Source: DATKXO01 sp035528995
GTDB taxonomy: Bacteria > Planctomycetota > Phycisphaerae > UBA1845
DNA length: 12,861 nt
Assembly: GCA_035528995.1 (NCBI GenBank)
Contig: DATKXO010000295.1
Location: 1-12,861 of the forward strand
Direction: 5' to 3'
The position numbers and the translations under genes were made by a program. Positions 6,287 through 12,630 of the stretch are shown here, piece after piece (positions within the stretch are counted from its first letter, which is position 1; each line of letters begins with the position of its first letter). The notes beneath the pieces are model-generated. The model saw only the letters and a program-made list of their open reading frames with translations. It was not told the DNA's origin and ran no database searches.

Positions 6287-7123
6287 CTACGGTCGGGGCG
6301 TGGCGGCGGTTTGGCGCTGCGACTCGACGAACACGAGTGGACGGTCCAGAGGGAAGGGCTGGTCAGAGAGGAGGCGGGGAGCGATGACGTGCTCGACGAA
6401 GTCCTTACGGGTGACGTGGAAATGGCCTCCGTCCCAGCCGAGGGCCGCGTAGGCGGGTCGCCAGGGGAGCAGGATGAGCTTGGCGTAGAGGCGTTTTTGC
6501 GACTCGGAAAGGGAGCGGGGCAGCAGGAAGCCGGTGCGGCCGGCGGGCGGACCCAACTCGCCCTCGGCGCAGACGGTCATGGCGGCCAGGAGCATGTCGT
6601 GCCGGCTGGTGGTGGCGTACATGCGGCCGCGCACGTGTTCCAGCGCGTCGGCCAGGTTGCGCCGGGGCGAGACGGATGACTGAAGGAACAGGACGTGGTC
6701 GACCTCGACGCCCGGCGGCAGCTGCTCGAGGGCCTGGATGACGACGGCGGAACCCGACGATCGACCGACCAGGTGAATCTTCCCCTGAGGGCTGTGGCGC
6801 CGAATCTCGCGGATGCGCCCGGCGAGTCGTCGGGCGGGAATGCCGCTGCGGGCGGCGAGGAGGTGATCGGCGCCGGGGCCCAAAAAGGACGTCCAGGTGA
6901 AGTTTTGCACCCGGCCGGTGTATCCGCCCCTGCGCAGGCCGGCCTCGAAGGAGCGGTGCGAGCCGTACCAGCCGGCGCCGTCCAGGTAGAGGACCATGGG
7001 CGTGGAGTTGGTGGCGCGGCAACCCGCGGCGAAGATGATGAGTCCCAACAGTGCGGCCCACCGGAGGGCGGGCGCCCGGCGGTTGGGGCGTGCCGGACGA
7101 CGGATGTGGAGGGGGGCGGTCAT
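6287..7123 (-). CDS. Lipoprotein alpha/beta hydrolase
   Basis: A 278-residue secreted lipoprotein. A basic N-terminus is followed by a hydrophobic stretch and a lipobox ending at Cys35 (RWAALLGLIIFAAGC, 21-35), so the mature protein should be lipid-anchored by Lgt, encoded next downstream. The mature part looks like an alpha/beta hydrolase: strand MVLYLDGAGWYG (43-54), nucleophile elbow HLVGRSSGSA (117-126, Ser122 in GxSxG), candidate acid Asp176 in TTSRHDML, and candidate His234 or His236 in DGGHFHVT. The substrate is unknown. The ATG at 7123 is preferred over a GTG at 7195 because it gives a proper lipoprotein signal and because a perfect TATAAT lies nine bases before it, inside the longer version. 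There is no Shine-Dalgarno sequence, so translation may be leaderless. Confidence 0.8.
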   Translation of the reverse strand: MTAPLHIRRPARPNRRAPALRWAALLGLIIFAAGCRATNSTPMVLYLDGAGWYGSHRSFEAGLRRGGYTGRVQNFTWTSFLGPGADHLLAARSGIPARRLAGRIREIRRHSPQGKIHLVGRSSGSAVVIQALEQLPPGVEVDHVLFLQSSVSPRRNLADALEHVRGRMYATTSRHDMLLAAMTVCAEGELGPPAGRTGFLLPRSLSESQKRLYAKLILLPWRPAYAALGWDGGHFHVTRKDFVEHVIAPRLLSDQPFPLDRPLVFVESQRQTAATPRP

Positions 7124-7132
7124 GACGAGCGG

Positions 7133-7160
7133 ATTATAGCGGATGATTCCGGTGGCGCAA
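7133..7160 (-). promoter_or_regulatory. Promoter of the lipoprotein hydrolase gene
   Basis: On the minus strand TTGCGC (7160-7155) and a perfect TATAAT (7138-7133) are separated by 16 bases. The box ends nine bases before the ATG at 7123, so transcription would start about two to four bases before the codon. This implies a leaderless or nearly leaderless mRNA. Confidence 0.6.
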
Positions 7161-7208
7161 GCGTGTTGGGTCTGAGGCGGTCGGTAGTGGTTCACTTTGA
7201 CCGAACAG

Positions 7209-7238
7209 CGCCGCGGGCTAAACCCGCGGCGGTATTTT
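7209..7238 (+). terminator. Perfect 9-bp hairpin followed by TATTTT
   Basis: CGCCGCGGG (7209-7217) pairs exactly with CCCGCGGCG (7223-7231) around CTAAA, followed on the plus strand by a short T-run at 7235-7238. It sits in the 121-bp gap between the candidate toxin gene stop (7245) and the lipoprotein gene start. Both neighbouring genes read minus, so on their strand the T-run is on the wrong side; it may still stop toxin-operon readthrough by hairpin alone, or be a dispersed repeat. It marks the left edge of the lower-GC island. Confidence 0.5.
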
Positions 7239-7244
7239 CCGCTA

Positions 7245-7679
7245 TCAGGTGTGCGACTTCTTGCTCGGGCAGATTAGGTGTTCCGGGTCCCACCACAGGG
7301 CGCGGAACATGTCGTCTACGCGGATGCCCCACAGTCGCTGCTTGGCGTTGAGCCGAAAACGCCAAAGCTCATCAATATCATCCTGCCCCAGCTCCACAAG
7401 CCGCTTTTGCGCCTCTCGAATGAGCTTGTCTCGTTGCACAGGATGGTCGCGCCATCTGTTTTGCTCGATTGTGGACCACGGCATGGTCTCGTAGTGGCCG
7501 AGCTTTTCGGCCACTGCCCGGAATGGTGTGTTCGCAGCAGTCTCACTGCCCCATTTCATATTGTCAAAAATCTGAAATGACCACTGGATATAGCCTGGGC
7601 GAAGGGCTCGGTGCGTAGCCTTCTTCTGAACGCGCACGGTTGCGCGTGTCTTGGGTTGCTTTTTGTTCCGCTTGGCCAC
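7245..7679 (-). CDS. Candidate toxin partner of the Panacea antitoxin
   Basis: A 144-residue basic protein that I cannot name with certainty. It has a lysine- and arginine-rich N-terminus (1-27), a middle helical region, and a conserved-looking C-terminus: ELWRFRLNAKQRLWGIRVDD (104-123) then FRALWWDPEHLICPSKKSHT (125-144). The pattern of a beta-rich segment with Arg-Trp-Gly followed by LWWDPEH resembles small proteins often found as single genes or beside antitoxins, and the layout is loosely like RelE-type toxins (inference only). It begins with GTG 12 bases after the Panacea gene stop, has no clear Shine-Dalgarno sequence, and so is probably translationally coupled and cotranscribed. Panacea (DUF4065) proteins neutralise many unrelated toxins, each encoded next to its antitoxin. 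That context, rather than sequence identity, supports the toxin call. Confidence 0.65.
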   Translation of the reverse strand: MAKRNKKQPKTRATVRVQKKATHRALRPGYIQWSFQIFDNMKWGSETAANTPFRAVAEKLGHYETMPWSTIEQNRWRDHPVQRDKLIREAQKRLVELGQDDIDELWRFRLNAKQRLWGIRVDDMFRALWWDPEHLICPSKKSHT

Positions 7680-7691
7680 GTAGGGAATCTG

Positions 7692-8123
7692 TCAAAGCGA
7701 GTCGTAGTACTCGGCCATTGCTTCGTGCGTGATTTCAGCGTGCCCGCGCTCGCCGGGCTCCAATCCGGCGCGCGCCTCCCGCCAAGGGCGCTCCTTGTGC
7801 GTGAGCTGGCTGAGCCATCGAGAGGACTTGCCTCCATAGTGCTTCAGCACGGCGTCTACAGTCTCTCGGTGGACGGCCGTGAGTGCGTCCGGATTCCCGC
7901 CGATGTCGTCGGGGACGACCTTGAAGCGTCCACGATGGGCCGAGTAAAGCCTTGGAATGACCGGCCCGTTGGCCCACGCCTCAATATGGGCCGTGAATAG
8001 GGGCTTTTCATCCCACACGAGCGACCACGCTTGTGCGTAGTAGCAGAGCTTCTGCAGCTTCCAGGTGGTCATCTGCCCCTGCTTGCGGAGGATGTACGTT
8101 GCTACGTCTAGAACCGTTACCAT
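7692..8123 (-). CDS. Panacea-domain (DUF4065) antitoxin-like protein
   Basis: A 143-residue cytoplasmic protein of the Panacea family (DUF4065, related to GepA and SocA). The family core is plain: VLDVATYILRK (4-14), TWKLQKLCYYAQAWSLVW (20-37), then PLF (41-43), IEAWANGPVIPRLY (47-60). Panacea proteins are known as the antitoxin half of toxin-antitoxin pairs with very varied toxins; some act as adaptors for proteolysis. The frame is open to a TTG at 8183, but that codon coincides with the -35 box, upstream of the predicted transcription start. ATG 8123 has AAGGGA six bases before it, so it is chosen. The small basic gene 12 bases downstream is the likely toxin. Codon use is more AT-rich than in glnA or lgt, in line with horizontal transfer. 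Confidence 0.88.
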   Translation of the reverse strand: MVTVLDVATYILRKQGQMTTWKLQKLCYYAQAWSLVWDEKPLFTAHIEAWANGPVIPRLYSAHRGRFKVVPDDIGGNPDALTAVHRETVDAVLKHYGGKSSRWLSQLTHKERPWREARAGLEPGERGHAEITHEAMAEYYDSL

Positions 8124-8155
8124 TGGCGTCCCTTGCTCTTTAAGTCGCCACGAGA

Positions 8156-8183
8156 AGTATAACTCAGGTGTGGCCAAATGCAA
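8156..8183 (-). promoter_or_regulatory. Promoter of the Panacea/candidate-toxin operon
   Basis: TTGCAT (8183-8178) and TATACT (8161-8156) on the minus strand are separated by 16 bases. Transcription should start near 8149, 26 bases before the ATG. An imperfectly spaced inverted repeat CCAAA (8174-8178) / TTTGG (8188-8192) covers the -35 box and could be an autoregulatory operator. Confidence 0.65.
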
Positions 8184-8246
8184 GATGTTTGGTAAATGTT
8201 CGCCATTTTTCTGCGATTTGGCCCCGTTTCCAGCATGCCATGCCTC

Positions 8247-8869
8247 CTAAGTTCTATCTTCCCCGCTGATGCGGCCGCCGTTGGCTACCTTGCGCTCCTC
8301 ATCCTCCAGCAGGGGCACCAATCCGGCAACCGTCCCTCCGTCGTTCGCAACACCAGCGGCAACGGCCGGGGTCGTGCCCAGAGGCTTATGCCGCCGGACG
8401 AAGTTGTAGAAGGAATAGTGCTGGGCGATGGGATGCTCGTGGTTGATGGCCCGTTTCGAGAAGGGATTGGTCAACCTCGTAAACCGCCTCTGCGACATCC
8501 TGAGCGACAGATTTTGTCGTTCAATGTAGCTCTCCGAGACGTGCTTCCAGTCGGGAATGCCGATCACCAGCTGGTTTCTGCGTCCATGGCCACCCGCGTC
8601 CAGGCGTCACCGTGGGCTTACTTGCCCTTCTCACGGTTCTACTGCTTGCAGGCGACGAAGCTCCAGACCACATCGCAGTGCACCCGCCGGCTGTGCAGTC
8701 CCCGGACGGCCCAACCGCGGTAGTCCCGGCACAAGCTGCCCAGGTCGACCAGGAGCCGCAGCACCGTCAGCTTGCTCACGCCGCGTATCCTGGCTGTGGG
8801 ATTGACGTTAGTGCCATCTACCAAAGCACTTATGATCTCTGCCCGCTTCTCTGTGCTTAGCCTCCTTAT
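8247..8869 (-). pseudogene. Degenerate IS1-family transposase
   Basis: The conceptual minus-strand translation matches IS1-family transposases in two blocks. The N-terminal block begins RRLSTEKRAEIISALVDG, continues through SKLTVLRLLVDLG and ends VHCDVVWSFVACKQ (to 8639). Past a TAG the same frame reads NREKGK, then a TAA, then AHGDAWTRVAMDAETSW, which is still transposase. The C-terminal block is in another frame, from about 8567: IPDWKHVSESYIERQNLSL, MSQRRFTRLTNPFSK and HYSFYNFVRRHKPLGTTPAV. The stretch that normally separates these blocks, roughly 100 residues with much of the catalytic core, is missing at about 8565-8570. The expected start codon appears to have become ATA (8869-8867). 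Clear terminal inverted repeats were not found. The element is inactive, and marks the island as a site of past insertion. Confidence 0.88.
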
Positions 8870-8878
8870 GATTCCAAT

Positions 8879-8947
8879 ATACTTGCCGGGCACGCATATG
8901 CGAGCAACATCCAGGCAAGTATTGACTCTTGCAAGATTGGCAGGTAT
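8879..8947 (+). promoter_or_regulatory. Operator-like half-site array upstream of the P63C gene
   Basis: ATACTTGCC (8879-8887) is the exact reverse complement of GGCAAGTAT (8914-8922); a further near-copy, GGCAGGTAT, lies at 8939-8947. The last two copies are in direct orientation 25 bp apart and overlap the -35 and -10 boxes respectively. A CTTGCAAG palindrome (8928-8935) sits in the promoter spacer. This arrangement suits a repressor that covers the promoter, though the regulator is not identified. Confidence 0.5.
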
Positions 8948-8950
8948 ACT
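8922..8950 (+). promoter_or_regulatory. Strong sigma70-type promoter of the P63C gene
   Basis: TTGACT (8922-8927) and TATACT (8945-8950) are separated by exactly 17 bases, each one base from consensus. Transcription should start near 8957, giving a leader of about 27 nt that contains GGAGGT at 8973-8978. Confidence 0.8.
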
Positions 8951-8983
8951 GGTAAGGGAACAGACCAAGAATGGAGGTCACAA

Positions 8984-10024
8984 ATGCCGAACAAACCACG
9001 AGCGGCTCTACGAGAGCAAGCGTCGAAGGGGGGCAAGGCCCGGGCCAAGGCCCTCAGCGCGGAGGAACGCAGCGAAATCGCGCGCCAGGCAGTCAGAGCC
9101 CGGTGGTCTGCGGATCTTCCGCGCGCAACCCACACTGGGGAGTTGGTCATCGCGGATCGTCCAATATCCTGCGCTGTTCTGGAAACCGGGAAGCGACTGC
9201 TAACTCAAGAGTCGTTTCTGACGGCAGTTGGGCGAGCAGGCAAAGCGAAAGGCGGGAAGGGCAGTCTTGCCCTTGTCGACGGGCTGCCCCCATTCCTAGC
9301 GGCGGAGAACCTTAAGGCGTTTATTTCTGAGGACTTGCGCGAGTCGACGACCCCGATTGTCTTCCGGGCACCCAAAGGACAGCGAGCGTTTGGATATGAT
9401 GCAATCCTGCTTCCGAAGGTCTGCGAGGTTTATCTCAACGCAAGGGACGAGGGGAAGCTCCTTCCAAGCCAAACTCACATCGCGCGCGCCTGCGACCTCC
9501 TGATGCGTGGCTTGGCACGTGTGGGCATCATCGCCCTAGTCGACGAGGCAACCGGATACCAGGAGGAACGCGCCAAGGCGGAACTACAGAAAATCCTGGA
9601 AGCGTATATCTCGGAGGAACTGCTGCCGTGGACCAAGCGGTTCCCTGACGAGTTCTTCAAGCAGATTTACCGCCTTCAGGGATGGGACTACAAGCCAGGA
9701 ACGGCTAAGCGCATACCCTACGTCGGGAAGCTCATCAACAAGTACGTTTACGAGAAACTGCCGGAGGGTGTGCTGCCAAAGCTGCGCGAGCGGAATCCCG
9801 TCACCGAAAAGGTTTGGCGGACATATAAACACCACCAACTCCTCACGGTGGATACAGGCAACAAACACCTCGATCGGCAGATAACCGCCGTGTTGACGAT
9901 CATGCGTGTATCTGACGACAAGGAGCAGTTTGAGGAGCTGTTCGAGAAGGCGTTCCCGGTCCCTTTTCAACAGTTGCGGCTGCCCCTAGTCGTAAACGTA
10001 GACTCGGACGATCAATCCGGTTGA
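8984..10024 (+). CDS. P63C domain-containing protein (phage-type, function unknown)
   Basis: A 346-residue soluble protein. The N-terminus has a basic GGKARAKALSAEERSEIARQ segment (16-35) followed by AVRARW, a motif seen at the N-terminus of many P63C proteins and in small KGG-type proteins. Residues 50-115 (GELVIADRPISCAVLETGKR onward) form the usual pre-domain. The P63C domain is C-terminal, roughly 205-310: PWTKRFPDEFFKQIYRLQGW (215-234), GKLINKYVYEKLPEGVLPKL (248-267), and YKHHQLLTVDTGNKHLDRQI (281-300). P63C is described in prophages and bacterial genomes; its biochemical role is not established. Start and expression signals are unusually good: GGAGGT five bases before the ATG and a near-consensus promoter. 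The gene is monocistronic here, beside a dead transposase, and has lower GC than the flanking core genes, so it was probably acquired by transfer. Its last bases overlap the end of a decayed minus-strand gene. Confidence 0.85.
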   Translation: MPNKPRAALREQASKGGKARAKALSAEERSEIARQAVRARWSADLPRATHTGELVIADRPISCAVLETGKRLLTQESFLTAVGRAGKAKGGKGSLALVDGLPPFLAAENLKAFISEDLRESTTPIVFRAPKGQRAFGYDAILLPKVCEVYLNARDEGKLLPSQTHIARACDLLMRGLARVGIIALVDEATGYQEERAKAELQKILEAYISEELLPWTKRFPDEFFKQIYRLQGWDYKPGTAKRIPYVGKLINKYVYEKLPEGVLPKLRERNPVTEKVWRTYKHHQLLTVDTGNKHLDRQITAVLTIMRVSDDKEQFEELFEKAFPVPFQQLRLPLVVNVDSDDQSG

Positions 10025-10216
10025 TGGTCGGCGTCAGGGCTTGCGCCATCAGGGCGGCGCGTTGGCCTGGCTTTCTCTTCTGTCGTCTGCTCGACGATCC
10101 ACTTGGCGAGTGCGTTCGGATCGGTGGGGCGTGGACCGCGTCCCTCGGGGGGGTGCTCCTGTTTGGGACTGTCAGGGCCGATGGGGCTGATCGGTTCGAT
10201 GTGGTTCGCTGCTCAT
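10012..10216 (-). pseudogene. Frameshifted remnant of a small KGG-neighbour-type protein
   Basis: On the minus strand a frame open from 10212 to a TGA at 10014-10012 encodes a protein-like peptide whose centre reads DPNALAKWIVEQTTEE, followed by KARPTRRPDG. This resembles the N-terminal part of small bacterial proteins that go on to a KGGKARA-type tail. That frame has no start codon. An ATG at 10216 in the neighbouring frame gives MSSEPHRTDQPHRP and then TGA at 10174-10172; a single-base change in the C-rich run near 10175 would join the two. The tail typical of the family is missing: the frame ends at the 3' end of the P63C gene. I read it as a decayed or truncated gene; chance coding is possible. 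Confidence 0.4.
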
Positions 10217-10387
10217 GCCTTCGTTGGAGTCAGGAGGGCCAGAGCGGGCATTCTCACGGTGGACCACCACCAGGCGGCTGGCGGGGTTTGACGACGGGCC
10301 AGGGTGGGGGTTATATTCAAGTTCGGCTCTACGCTGTGGATGGACAGGACACGGCGCGAGCGGGCCGCTGCAAGGAGCTGAGCGACC
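10025..10387. other. Intergenic region between the P63C gene and the zinc-ribbon gene
   Basis: This 363-bp stretch has no plus-strand gene. Its left part carries the decayed minus-strand remnant (to 10216), its right part the promoter at 10288-10317 and an AAGGAG at 10372-10377. Positions 10217-10287 show nothing I can support. Confidence 0.6.
10288..10317 (+). promoter_or_regulatory. Promoter of the zinc-ribbon gene
   Basis: TTGACG (10288-10293) and TATATT (10312-10317) are separated by 18 bases, with strong matches to the sigma70 consensus in GC-rich surroundings. The predicted start near 10324 gives a leader of about 64 nt. Confidence 0.65.
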
Positions 10388-10933
10388 ATGGCGGACGATA
10401 ACGTGCACAGTTGTCAGGCGTGTGGGGCGAGCATCTACCCGGAGCACATCGAGAAGGAAATCGCCGGGTATCTGGGCGGTCGGATGCTGTGCCCGCACTG
10501 TTTTGCCGAGACCAAGGAATCGCTGGGCGGGGAGCCGTCGGCGGCGCACTCGGGTGCGGTGGACGAGGAACACGACGAGGAAGCGCTGAGACCCATCGCG
10601 TTCAACGACAACGCCGCCGCCCCCAACATGAAAATCGCGGGGCACAGCACGGGGATCCACGGCTTCAGCGGCGACACTCTGGCGTCGGCCGCAGCCGGCA
10701 TACTGGACGAGTCCAAGTACGCGCGACCACTGAACGCGCCCGGCGAAGGCGCGACCCGCTGCCGCACGTTCCATGCCAAACTGAACGACAGCGCCGTGGC
10801 CTTCATGAACGACCAGCTCAACAGCTGGGTGGATTCCCACGCGGAAATCACCATCAAGTACGCCACTTCGACCATCGGCATCTTCGAGGGCAAGCACAGC
10901 GACCCCAACTTGATCATCACGGTCTTCTACTAA
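10388..10933 (+). CDS. Conserved-looking hypothetical protein with N-terminal zinc ribbon
   Basis: A 181-residue soluble acidic protein that I cannot assign to a named family. Two CxxC pairs (Cys9/Cys12 in CQAC and Cys35/Cys38 in CPHC) form a probable zinc ribbon. A low-complexity acidic linker follows (48-75, with EEHDEEA). A C-terminal domain runs from about 110 to 181: TRCRTFHAKLNDSAVAFMND (123-142), QLNSWVDSHAEITIKYATS (143-161) and a strand ending LIITVFY at the terminus. The alternation of helix and strands suggests a small alpha/beta domain. The gene stands alone with its own promoter and AAGGAG ten bases before ATG 10388. Its codon use is like that of the core genes, not the island. 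Confidence 0.75.
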   Translation: MADDNVHSCQACGASIYPEHIEKEIAGYLGGRMLCPHCFAETKESLGGEPSAAHSGAVDEEHDEEALRPIAFNDNAAAPNMKIAGHSTGIHGFSGDTLASAAAGILDESKYARPLNAPGEGATRCRTFHAKLNDSAVAFMNDQLNSWVDSHAEITIKYATSTIGIFEGKHSDPNLIITVFY

Positions 10934-10934
10934 A

Positions 10935-10964
10935 CCCCGGACGGTGAATCGAAGCAGACCGGGG
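10935..10964 (+). terminator. Weak terminator-like hairpin after the zinc-ribbon gene
   Basis: CCCCGG (10935-10940), right after the TAA, pairs with CCGGGG (10959-10964) around an 18-base loop; ATTT follows shortly after. The long loop and absent T-run make it tentative. A second short stem, CCTGCC (11006-11011) with GGCAGG (11021-11026), lies closer to the convergent histidine kinase gene. Confidence 0.3.
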
Positions 10965-11052
10965 GGGATTTCGTGCTGGGCAGCAGTGCGGGCCTGGAAC
11001 TCGTTCCTGCCACCCGATCGGGCAGGGCGAGTCCGGCTGCCGCATTCGGGGT

Positions 11053-12621
11053 TCAAGCGAGTCCGATGAGCTTTCGCTCGGCCTGTTCGGGCGACTCGAT
11101 GGGCAGGATAACGACGAAGACGCTGCCCTGATCGACGACGGACTCGACGCGGATGGAGCCTCCGAGAATGCGGGTCAGTTCCCGGGTGATGGCCAGGCCC
11201 AGGCCGGAACCGCTGTGCTCCCGCGTGGCCGAGGCGTCGAGCTGTCGGAACTGCTCGAAGATGAGGGACTGTTTGTCCTGGGGGATGCCGCAGCCGGTGT
11301 CGGAGACACGCATCTCGATGCGGCTGTCGCCGTCGCCGCGCACCTGGAGGCCGACCCGCCCGCCGCTGGGGGTGAACTTGATGGCGTTGGACAGCAGGTT
11401 GTAGAGGATCTGGTTGATCTTGCCGGAGTCGGAATGGAGTTGCGGGAGGTCCGGGACGACCGCCGCGCTAAGTTGCAGGTTTTTCTTGTCCGCCAGCGGG
11501 CGCACGAAGTCCACCAGCTTCTCGCAGACGTCGGCGATGGGGAAGTGCGACAGGTGGAGTTCGATCTTGCCGGCCTCGATCTTGGCCAGGTCGAGCAGGT
11601 CGTTGATGATGTCCAGCAGCATGCGGCCGCTGGTCAGGATGTTGTCGGCGTAGCGGGCCAGGCGGGACTTGTCCTTGGGTGGGGTTTCCATGGCGTCGCA
11701 GACCAGCTCGGCGAACCCGATGATGGAGACCAGGGGGGTGCGCAACTCGTGGGAGACATTGGCCAGGAACTCGCTCTTGAGCTTGTTGGCCTCGAAGAGG
11801 GTGACGTTGGTTTCAGCCAACTCGCCGAGGCGGGTGTCCAGGGACTTGTTGCTGGTGCGCAGCTCGTCCTGAGTGGTTCGCAGGTGGACGAGCATGTCGT
11901 TGAAGGCCTCGCCCAACTCCTCGAACTCATCCCCGGTGGCGATATCGGAACGGACCTCGAGGTCTCCGGTGGTGACCTGTTCGGCCACCTGGCGCAGGTC
12001 GCGGACGGGTGAGAGGATGAGCTTCTGGGTGATGAGGTAGAAGACCAGGACGGCGAGCAGCCCGGCGGCCAACCCGGAACCGATGACCACGACCCAGTTG
12101 AAGAAGCCGAACTCGGCCGAGCGTGGCAGGCGCACGTGGATAATGCCCTTGAGCTCTCCGGGATAGGGCTCGGTCTCGTCGGCGCGGACGGCCATGGCCA
12201 TACGGACCAGGGCCTCGTCGGAGTCGAGCTTGTAGTTGAAGGTGGCGGTGGGGTCGGCCCGAAAGGCCTGGACGGAGTGGTAGATGAAACCTCGGATGCC
12301 GAAGCGAGCGGCGATGAGGGCGTTGTCGGCGGGAATCAACTGTGGGACATTGGGGTCCAGCTCGTTTCTCTTGGCGTAGGCGGGCCAGCGTTCATTCAGT
12401 TGCTGCTGGGCAGCGGCCCAGTCCTGGCTTCTGAAATCGGTGGTCAGTTCGGCGGCGGTGGCAATGCGGCGTGCCCGGATGAAGTCGCGCTCCTCGGAGA
12501 GGCTGGTCATGCGGTCCAGCGGGACATACAGGGCGGCCGCGAGGATGACCAGCACCGCAAAGCCGAACAGCAGGCGGCACTTCCACGCCAGCGAAATGTT
12601 CATCCAGCGAGGGGATCGCAT
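11053..12621 (-). CDS. Membrane-bound sensor histidine kinase with HAMP domain
   Basis: An inner-membrane two-component sensor kinase. With the ATG at 12621 it has 522 residues: TM1 (about 14-35), a periplasmic sensor region of roughly 135 residues (36-172), TM2 (174-200), HAMP (about 200-247), a coiled-coil linker (248-282), HisKA with the phospho-acceptor His291 in SEFLANVSHELRTP (283-296), and HATPase_c with NLLSNAIKFT (408-417, N box), SDTGCGIP (440-447, G1) and GSGLGLAI (471-478, G2). All catalytic motifs are intact. No response regulator lies in the window, so its partner may be upstream or elsewhere. The frame stays open to a TTG at 12735, adding 38 residues that do not look like kinase; another ATG at 12603 is also possible. 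None has a clear Shine-Dalgarno sequence, but TACACT lies nine bases before the ATG at 12621. The signal sensed is unknown. Confidence 0.92.
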   Translation of the reverse strand: MRSPRWMNISLAWKCRLLFGFAVLVILAAALYVPLDRMTSLSEERDFIRARRIATAAELTTDFRSQDWAAAQQQLNERWPAYAKRNELDPNVPQLIPADNALIAARFGIRGFIYHSVQAFRADPTATFNYKLDSDEALVRMAMAVRADETEPYPGELKGIIHVRLPRSAEFGFFNWVVVIGSGLAAGLLAVLVFYLITQKLILSPVRDLRQVAEQVTTGDLEVRSDIATGDEFEELGEAFNDMLVHLRTTQDELRTSNKSLDTRLGELAETNVTLFEANKLKSEFLANVSHELRTPLVSIIGFAELVCDAMETPPKDKSRLARYADNILTSGRMLLDIINDLLDLAKIEAGKIELHLSHFPIADVCEKLVDFVRPLADKKNLQLSAAVVPDLPQLHSDSGKINQILYNLLSNAIKFTPSGGRVGLQVRGDGDSRIEMRVSDTGCGIPQDKQSLIFEQFRQLDASATREHSGSGLGLAITRELTRILGGSIRVESVVDQGSVFVVILPIESPEQAERKLIGLA

Positions 12622-12630
12622 GCCGTCCAC

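Noticed and set aside
8124..8183. 20-residue N-terminal extension of the Panacea protein from TTG 8183
   Set aside because: The TTG forms part of the -35 box and lies upstream of the predicted transcription start; ATG 8123 has a Shine-Dalgarno sequence and matches the family start.
10172..11056. Minus-strand open frame opposite the zinc-ribbon gene (294 codons)
   Set aside because: Antisense composition and no recognisable motif; only its last 15 codons coincide with the possible start of the small-gene remnant.
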